Assembly: GCA_009692945.1 (NCBI GenBank)
Contig: SHYD01000001.1
Coordinates: forward strand, 75,898 to 136,494
Direction: 5' to 3'
Origin: Dehalococcoidia bacterium
GTDB taxonomy: Bacteria; Chloroflexota; Dehalococcoidia; SHYD01
Length of the DNA: 60,597 nt
Shown here piece after piece: positions 55,791 to 60,597 of this stretch (within the stretch, counting starts at the first letter, position 1; each line of letters begins with the position of its first letter). A program made the translations under genes and the position numbers. Under the pieces are notes generated by a model. It was not told where the DNA came from. It saw nothing but the letters and a program-made list of their open reading frames with translations, and did no database searches.

Positions 55791-56000
55791 GGCTCAGGAG
55801 CGGGAGTGTACGAGGGCTGCCGCCCTCTGAGTTTGTGAGTTTTTGGCGTTCTGGGGTAGTTTTAGCCGCAGGCCAGGCATGGAATGGGGGCGATTTCGGC
55901 TCGATCCAGCAAAAAGTCACAAACTCTCTGCCGGGGGCGTGGGGGTGTCCCCACAGAGAATTCTCCTCTTTTTTTGGGGTGTGGGGCGTGGTTCATACGG
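55791..56000 (-). repeat. Dispersed intergenic repeat, copy G, interrupted by a MITE
   Basis: GGCTCAGGAGCGGGAGTGTA, CGAGGGCTGCCGCCCTCT, then a 98-bp insertion, then TCTGCCGGGGGCGTGGGGGT, CCCCACAGAGAATTCTCC and TTTTTTTGGGGTGTGGGG. Without the insertion it matches the reverse complement of copy D nearly base for base. Confidence 0.8.
55829..55926. mobile_element. 98-bp MITE nested in repeat copy G
   Basis: The ends are inverted repeats, GAGTTTGTGAGTTTTT on the left and the complement of GAGTTTGTGACTTTTT on the right (15 of 16 match). It is flanked by TCT on both sides (55826-55828 and 55927-55929), and removing it with one TCT restores the repeat CCCTCTGCCGG. It has no coding capacity. The GAG terminus with a 3-bp target duplication recalls the IS1031 group of IS5 elements, but no source element is in the window. 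Confidence 0.8.
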
Positions 56001-56148
56001 CCGGCATCTGATTCTGAACTCGTACCCATCTGGCAGGCCGTGGTTGTGCCTGGTCACATGGGCCAGACTAGAATGGTTGTCGTGCCAAGGGTAGAGGCCG
56101 GATCCGGCCTCTACCCAACAGCCCTCCCTTTCGAAGGCGGATAGCAAC

Positions 56149-56909
56149 ATGGCAGACGCAACCACAGACCTCAAGGGAAAGGTCGCTCTGGTGACCGGCA
56201 GCGGCACCGGCATCGGACGAGCGATCGCCCAAGCGCTGGCCGGGGCGGGTTGCCGGGTGGTGGTGAACGCGCGCACCGGCAGCAACGTGGATCACGTGGT
56301 CCAGGAGATCAAGGGTGCGGGGGGTGAAGCGGCCGGCTTCCGTGCCGACGTGTCGGACCCGGACGGCGTCGAGGCGCTGTTTCGGCAAGCGCGGCGTGCC
56401 TTCGGGCCGGTGGAGGTCCTGGTCGCCTGCGCCGGGATCATGGGGCCCAGGGCGTTCGGCCAGGATGTGACGCCCGGAGAGTTCCTCGAGGTGCTGAAGG
56501 TGAACCTGTGGGGCACGTTCCTCTGTTGAAAATTCGCGCTGCCCTCGATGATCCAGCGACGTTCGGGACGGATCATCACCGTCACAGGAGGTGGCGCGGA
56601 CAAGCCGCTGAAGGGGGCGCTGCCCTACGCCACCTCCAAGGCCGGGACCGAGGGGCTCACCCGCAACCTTGCGCTTGAGGTCGGCCCTTTGGGCATCACG
56701 TGCAACTGCCTCAACCCGGGTCTGGTGGATACCCCCGGGTTCCCCCTCAGCGGCTACCCTCCTGAACGCCGCGCCAGCATGAAGCCGGTCAGCCCGGGGC
56801 ACGCGGCCCGCCTCACCGTCTGGCTCGCGTCGGAGGCCGCCCGCGAAGTGAACGGACAGAGCATCGATGCGCCGGAATCGATGCGCCGGAGTGGGATCAG
56901 GGGCGGTAA
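56149..56909 (+). pseudogene. Short-chain dehydrogenase/reductase, inactivated
   Basis: The frame opens with KGKVALVTGSGTGIGRAIAQ (NAD(P) site) and has ACAGIMG and NLWGTFLC, then an in-frame TGA at 56527-56529 where relatives have Cys (FLC-C-K). The same frame continues with KFALPSMIQRRSGRIITVTG, YATSKAG (Y-x-x-x-K) and NPGLVDTPG. Near the end an exact 14-bp tandem duplication (ATCGATGCGCCGGA at 56863-56876 and 56877-56890) shifts the frame. With one copy removed the protein would end NGQSIDAPEWDQGR and stop at 56907-56909. Two separate lesions make loss of function likely. Confidence 0.85.
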
Positions 56910-56983
56910 AGGGCGGCCCAGCAGCGCCGGTGCGCGCCATCATGGCGCTCCCCTTCCCGGCTGCCACGCGGATCACCGGCGGT

Positions 56984-57013
56984 TCAACAGTGTGAAAGCA
57001 ATCACACTGTTGA
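56984..57013. promoter_or_regulatory. Perfect 12-bp inverted repeat overlapping a -35, probable operator
   Basis: TCAACAGTGTGA (56984-56995), spacer AAGCAA, TCACACTGTTGA (57002-57013). The right arm overlaps TTGACA (57010-57015), a consensus -35 for the lipoprotein gene 140 nt downstream. The symmetric size fits a dimeric repressor. Confidence 0.6.
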
Positions 57014-57158
57014 CAAGCGTTGGCGCTTACGACTACGGTTGGCTCCGTTGGCCCGCCACGCTCGACATGCCCCTACCATGACCCAGCGATGGTGGCCCAC
57101 CGCCGGTCGCACACCTGCCGGCCTAACCGTACTCGTATTGGGAAAAACGGAGGGAGTC

Positions 57159-58838
57159 ATGTTCGGATGGAAGTTGCTGTTCGTCTCGTTGGTCGGTGGT
57201 CTGCTGCTGGCAGGCTGCGCCAAGGCACCCTCGCCTCCACTCAGCCCAAGCCCCGAGCCCGACCTGGCCAAAGCCCAGGAGCAACGGCAGGGCGCCGTCT
57301 GCGATCCCGGCAAGGAGCACTATCGCAGTTCTGCCGCTCCCGTGCGCGGCGGCACCTTCAAACACATGCTGGCGGGCAGTTCGCTCCCCCATCTCGATTT
57401 GAGTTCGCCGCCGGGGAACGTCTACATCGCGCCACAGGTGTACCGGCGCCTCGTGTCCGGCCGGGCCTGCTATTACGAAGACGTCGTGATGGAGCCGGAC
57501 CTCGCCCGGTCCTGGCAGGTCTCGCCCGATGGCAGGGTCTGGACCTTCAAACTCCGGGAGGATGTCCGCTGGCACAATAAGCCTCCCGTGAACGGTCGGC
57601 CCTTCACGGCTGACGATGTGGCCTGGACCATCGACCATCAGAAGCGGGAAGGCGGCCTCCAATCTTACTGGGCAAGCGTCACCCACGAGCAACCGGACCC
57701 TTACACGATTGTGCTTCGGATTCCTGACCCCGACGCAGACTTTTTGGGCAAGTTGGGCCAGAACAACAATGTCATCCTCCCCCGAGAAGTTAAAGAGCAG
57801 TTCAAAGACTTCAAGAGCGTCGGCATCGGCACCGGTCCCTTCATGGTGAAGGAGTTCAAAACGGACCAGTTCGCCCTGCTGGAACGCAACCCCGATTGGA
57901 AAGAGTTAGGCGAAGACGGCAAGCCGTTGCCTTACATAGACAACATCCAGGTGTTCCTCGGTTCCGACTACGCAGCCGAGGTGGCAGCAATGCGGACCGG
58001 CGCCGTGGACTTGAACGGAGTGCAGGGCTTCCGCAAGCTGGACGCCGACCTGCTCAAGCAGTCCAACCCCAAGCTGATCGGCTACAGCGACACGGTGGCC
58101 GCTGTCTGGGGGCTCCACGTCAATCACGGCCGGCCGCCCTTCGGCGACCCGCGGGTCCGCAAAGCCCTTGCCTTTGCCATCAACGGCGACGACGTCATCG
58201 ACAACCACCGCGGAGGAGCGATCCGTTCCGGATTCCTGCCGGCCGCCATCCGGGACTACGCTTGGCCTTCCGAGAAGGTACGGGAGAAGTTCAAACCGGA
58301 CTTGGAGCAGGCCAAGAAACTCTTGGCCGACGCCGGCTACACTCCCTCCAAACCCCTTGAATTCGTCCTCAAGAGCGGGCCCAACGAACAGCAGTCGGAC
58401 GTGGAATTGCTGCAGAAGCAGATCGAGGCCGTCGGGATCAGGGCCCGCATCTCCATTGAGCAGGTGGCGAGTTCCGTGGTGGTGTCGCGCGGCGATTACG
58501 AAGTCGCTTACAACGCGATCACGCCGTCCTCCTACTTTCCCGACCGTTGGCTCGGCAGCGCGATCCGGACCAAGGGCTCCCAGAACTTCATCAACCTCAG
58601 CGACCCCAAGCTGGATGAGCTCTCGACCGCCCAGGCCAAAGAGATGGATCCGGCCAAGCGCAAGCAGATCATCGACCAGATCCAGGACCAGATGTACGAG
58701 CAGATGGCGTACGTCCCCATCATGAACCGGCTGTACTTCCGCTTCTACTCCTGCCGCACCCGGGGCATGAAACCCACCCACCAAAGCCTGGACCTGCGGG
58801 GTGTCGACCGGGCTTGGCTGGACCAGTCGGCCTGTTGA
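57159..58838 (+). CDS. ABC-type peptide/solute-binding lipoprotein (SBP family 5)
   Basis: 559 residues from ATG 57159, with GGAGGGA upstream. The N-terminus is a lipoprotein signal (KLLFVSLVGGLLLAGC, lipobox LAGC). Domain features of family 5 are VRGGTFKHML, YEDVVMEPDLARSW, VWTFKLREDVRWHN, FTADDVAWTI, FGDPRVRKALAFAIN and DLEQAKKLLADAGY. It would capture oligopeptides or other bulky solutes outside the membrane. No permease or ATPase gene is adjacent; the next gene is an amidohydrolase, so a substrate acted on by that enzyme is possible. A 30-bp palindrome lies at its promoter. Confidence 0.9.
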   Translation: MFGWKLLFVSLVGGLLLAGCAKAPSPPLSPSPEPDLAKAQEQRQGAVCDPGKEHYRSSAAPVRGGTFKHMLAGSSLPHLDLSSPPGNVYIAPQVYRRLVSGRACYYEDVVMEPDLARSWQVSPDGRVWTFKLREDVRWHNKPPVNGRPFTADDVAWTIDHQKREGGLQSYWASVTHEQPDPYTIVLRIPDPDADFLGKLGQNNNVILPREVKEQFKDFKSVGIGTGPFMVKEFKTDQFALLERNPDWKELGEDGKPLPYIDNIQVFLGSDYAAEVAAMRTGAVDLNGVQGFRKLDADLLKQSNPKLIGYSDTVAAVWGLHVNHGRPPFGDPRVRKALAFAINGDDVIDNHRGGAIRSGFLPAAIRDYAWPSEKVREKFKPDLEQAKKLLADAGYTPSKPLEFVLKSGPNEQQSDVELLQKQIEAVGIRARISIEQVASSVVVSRGDYEVAYNAITPSSYFPDRWLGSAIRTKGSQNFINLSDPKLDELSTAQAKEMDPAKRKQIIDQIQDQMYEQMAYVPIMNRLYFRFYSCRTRGMKPTHQSLDLRGVDRAWLDQSAC

Positions 58839-58882
58839 TGATCTTCGGCGGGGTGCGGCAAAAACAACTTCGGAGGAGAGCT

Positions 58883-59911
58883 ATGACCGCTAACGGCGCT
58901 ACCAAGATCACCGGGATCATCGATAGCGATGGGCATATCTTTGAGCGGGACAACGAAATCCAGCCCTACCTGGGCGAGGGCTACCAACACGACCACCTGC
59001 TGAATTTCCCGTTCTTCCCGACCCTCGACGGCTGGAACCGCGGGGCGCTGGGCGCCCCGTCAGCGGAGCGCCTCGCCATCGGCCACCCCGATGCCGCGGC
59101 TTGGGTGAGGTTCCTCGACGCCTATGGCTTGGCGGCGACCGTCCTGTACCCGACGGCCGGCCTGGGCGCCGGTTTCATCAAATCGCCAACTTGGTTCATT
59201 GATTTGGCCAGAGGGTACAACAACTACGTTCACGACCGGTTCTTGAAGGCCAGCCCTCGTCTGAAGGCCGTCGCCCTGCTGCCCGTTCTGGACCCCAAGG
59301 CGGCGGCCGCAGAGTTGCGGCGGGCGGTGAAGGAGTTGGGGATGGTGGGTGGCCTGCTGCCTTCGATCGGACTCAGGCTCCCTTACGGGGACGCTGCGTT
59401 CGATCCGCTCTATGCGGAAGCCCAGGCGCTGGGAACCATGCTGGCGGTGCACGGAGCGCCGCAGCAGGGGATGGGGTTCGATTTCTTCGAAAGCTTCGGC
59501 CCCGGCATGGTGCTGGAGCATCCGATATCCCAGATGATCCAGTTCACCTCGATGATTACGGACAAGGTCTTCGTCCGCTTCCCTAACCTGAAGGTGGCGT
59601 TTCTGGAGGCGGGGTGCGGCTGGGCGCCCTATCTCATCGAGCGCATCGACCAGCGGGCGGGCGGAATCGCCTCAGCCCAGGTGCGCAACAGCCCGATCTA
59701 TTTCCATGCCGAGTTGAAGGAGCGGGAGGTCCTCACCTGCGCGCTGTCCGTGATCGGAGAAGACCGCTTCCTCTACGCCTCCGACTACCCCCACGAGCCC
59801 CCCTCCGAAGTCGCGGAGGCCCTCGAGGAGTTCCTGGCTCGGGAAGACGTGAGCCCCAGCGCCAAGGAGAAGATCCTCAGGGACAATATCAAAGCGATCT
59901 ACAGCATGTGA
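58883..59911 (+). CDS. Amidohydrolase-family (ACMSD-like) metal-dependent hydrolase
   Basis: 342 residues from ATG 58883, with GGAGGAGAG upstream. The TIM-barrel family 2 signature is present: GIIDSDGHIFE near the start (DxH-type metal site with G between), MLAVHGAPQQG, KVAFLEAGCGWAPYLIERID and YASDYPHE. Relatives hydrolyse or decarboxylate aromatic-derived acids. It lies 44 nt after the solute-binding lipoprotein gene, probably in the same transcript, and could act on the solute that protein imports. A Rieske oxygenase at the other window edge is unrelated in position. Confidence 0.88.
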   Translation: MTANGATKITGIIDSDGHIFERDNEIQPYLGEGYQHDHLLNFPFFPTLDGWNRGALGAPSAERLAIGHPDAAAWVRFLDAYGLAATVLYPTAGLGAGFIKSPTWFIDLARGYNNYVHDRFLKASPRLKAVALLPVLDPKAAAAELRRAVKELGMVGGLLPSIGLRLPYGDAAFDPLYAEAQALGTMLAVHGAPQQGMGFDFFESFGPGMVLEHPISQMIQFTSMITDKVFVRFPNLKVAFLEAGCGWAPYLIERIDQRAGGIASAQVRNSPIYFHAELKEREVLTCALSVIGEDRFLYASDYPHEPPSEVAEALEEFLAREDVSPSAKEKILRDNIKAIYSM

Positions 59912-59970
59912 CCGGAGGGCACTGGACGCGGCGCCCATCGCGGGAGCGAGACAGGAAATGACATCTTGAC

Positions 59971-60315
59971 GTGGCTCTCGCCAAACGCGATAAGTTGGTG
60001 CAATTCCCGGATCCAAGCCGGAAGAACCGGGGATGTTCGTCAGAGGAGGTCTGCCTGCAGTCCAGTCTGATCGGCAAGATCGAGAAGGCGAAACGCTACG
60101 CGCAGGAACCCGGACGGATCACCATTGACAGCCTTGCCAGCACGTTCCGGGGTGAGAACGACACCCATAACGTGTCCTTGGCTGCCGGGCACTGGCATTG
60201 CACTTGCGACTTCTTTGCCGAGCGGGATGTGTGCAGCCACACGCTGGCGCTGGAAAAAATCCTGCGTGACATGTTGCCTGCGGAATCGGTGTCGGCAACC
60301 GTGGCGCTTTTCTAG
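59971..60315 (+). CDS. SWIM zinc-finger protein
   Basis: 114 residues with a GTG start at 59971; a later start is possible because related proteins begin near GKIEKAKRYAQEPGRI. WHCTCDFFAERDVCSHTLAL is a SWIM motif (C-x-C-x7-C-x-H), a zinc fold found in DNA- or protein-binding proteins. Function unknown. It may lie just outside the insertion-like element at the right edge. Confidence 0.75.
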   Translation: MALAKRDKLVQFPDPSRKNRGCSSEEVCLQSSLIGKIEKAKRYAQEPGRITIDSLASTFRGENDTHNVSLAAGHWHCTCDFFAERDVCSHTLALEKILRDMLPAESVSATVALF

Positions 60316-60324
60316 GTGGCTGGT

Positions 60325-60370
60325 GTCAAATGGACCCACCCGGTAACATTTTTGCGTGAGTTGACACGAC
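60325..60370 (-). repeat. Insertion-sequence-like end
   Basis: TGTCAAATGG and, 40 bp on, CGTGAGTTGACA bound a segment that lies ~150 bp beyond the stop of a partial ORF (60518). It shares CACCCGG[T/C]AACAT and GAGTTGACACG with the relic at 366-398. Confidence 0.4.
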
Positions 60371-60517
60371 GGACCTGGTGAACTGAGCGGCGAAGCCCGA
60401 CCTGGGCCGACCCCAGCCGACCCGCTGTGGGTGTCCCCGTGCTTGGGTGCGGTCTCGTGGGGCCTCCTCCCACTGGTGCGAGGGACGGGTTTGGTGGGCG
60501 GCCTCCGCTGGCCTCGG

Positions 60518-60597
60518 TCATGCCGCCTGCACCGACCACCGTCCGCCCAGCGCGGTGAGCCCGAACACAGCCAGGCGGGCGAGGTTCACGGCGGCGG
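60518..60597 (-). CDS. C-terminal fragment of a possible transposase
   Basis: The last 26 codons of a frame entering from the right edge, ending VNLARLAVFGLTALGGRWSV then QAA and a TGA at 60518-60520. The short tail resembles transposase C-termini, and the adjacent terminal-like sequence supports a mobile element, but the fragment is too short for a firm family call. Confidence 0.4.
   Translation of the reverse strand, partial: AAVNLARLAVFGLTALGGRWSVQAA

Noticed and set aside
56527-56529. In-frame UGA at a Cys position as selenocysteine
   Set aside because: A second lesion (14-bp duplication) in the same gene indicates decay, and no convincing SECIS-like hairpin follows.

Overview
The window is GC-rich bacterial DNA, most likely from an uncultured member of the Chloroflexota. 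The pointers are the rpoBC pair with a long coiled-coil insertion near the N-terminus of beta', a type-2 isoleucyl-tRNA synthetase behind a T-box leader, a split MaoC-type dehydratase pair, Rieske, amidohydrolase and solute-binding genes of a soil/marine heterotroph type, and many palindromic intergenic repeats. The phylum is an inference. I saw no rRNA, tRNA or CRISPR array.

Layout. 1-0.7 kb: the start of a Rieske oxygenase gene and repeats. 0.7-2.3 kb: a zinc-finger membrane protein and an HldE-like sugar kinase. 2.4-17.1 kb: rpoC, rpoB, two hot-dog dehydratase subunits, mnmE, and ileS with its T-box. 17.2-20.0 kb: a REP-associated transposase among its REPs and a frameshifted beta-helix surface protein with a poly-C tract. 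20.1-25.0 kb: a glycan-type block (methyltransferase, DegT aminotransferase, SDR epimerase, GT2, EmrE/ArnE-like flippase). 25.1-27.8 kb: an RNase HI-MoaC fusion, moaA and rdgB. 28.0-47.8 kb, all on the minus strand: a contractile injection system (eCIS) with VgrG spike, LysM protein, a 1896-residue repeat protein, two tail tubes, sheath, a tail chaperone with an apparent -1 frameshift extension, DUF4255 cap protein, AAA+ ATPase, two DUF4157 proteins, a YbjN-domain protein and a likely cargo. 48.0-52.5 kb, plus strand: an overlapping FHA - SARP/BTAD regulator - kinase cassette. 52.5-53.8 kb: a DUF3037/HipA-like pair. 54.3-60.3 kb: an MFS transporter, a dead SDR gene, a peptide-type solute-binding lipoprotein, an amidohydrolase and a SWIM-finger protein. 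The right edge holds an insertion-sequence-like end.

The most interesting system is the eCIS together with the divergent regulatory cassette. The third cassette gene encodes, in one reading frame, a Ser/Thr kinase, about seven membrane segments and a family-1 sugar-type solute-binding domain. The middle gene is a SARP-type activator. Two eCIS promoters, one in the divergent gap and one before the sheath gene, carry heptamers GGTTA[A/T]N repeated at exactly 11 bp, which is the layout of SARP operators. In both, an extended -10 (TG-N-TACNNT) lies 9-10 nt downstream. My reading is that an external solute is sensed by a kinase, relayed through an FHA protein to a SARP activator, and this switches on the injection system. 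The eCIS lacks recognisable gp25, PAAR, baseplate-wedge, tape-measure and fibre genes here, so part of it is probably encoded elsewhere or is replaced by unrecognised proteins.
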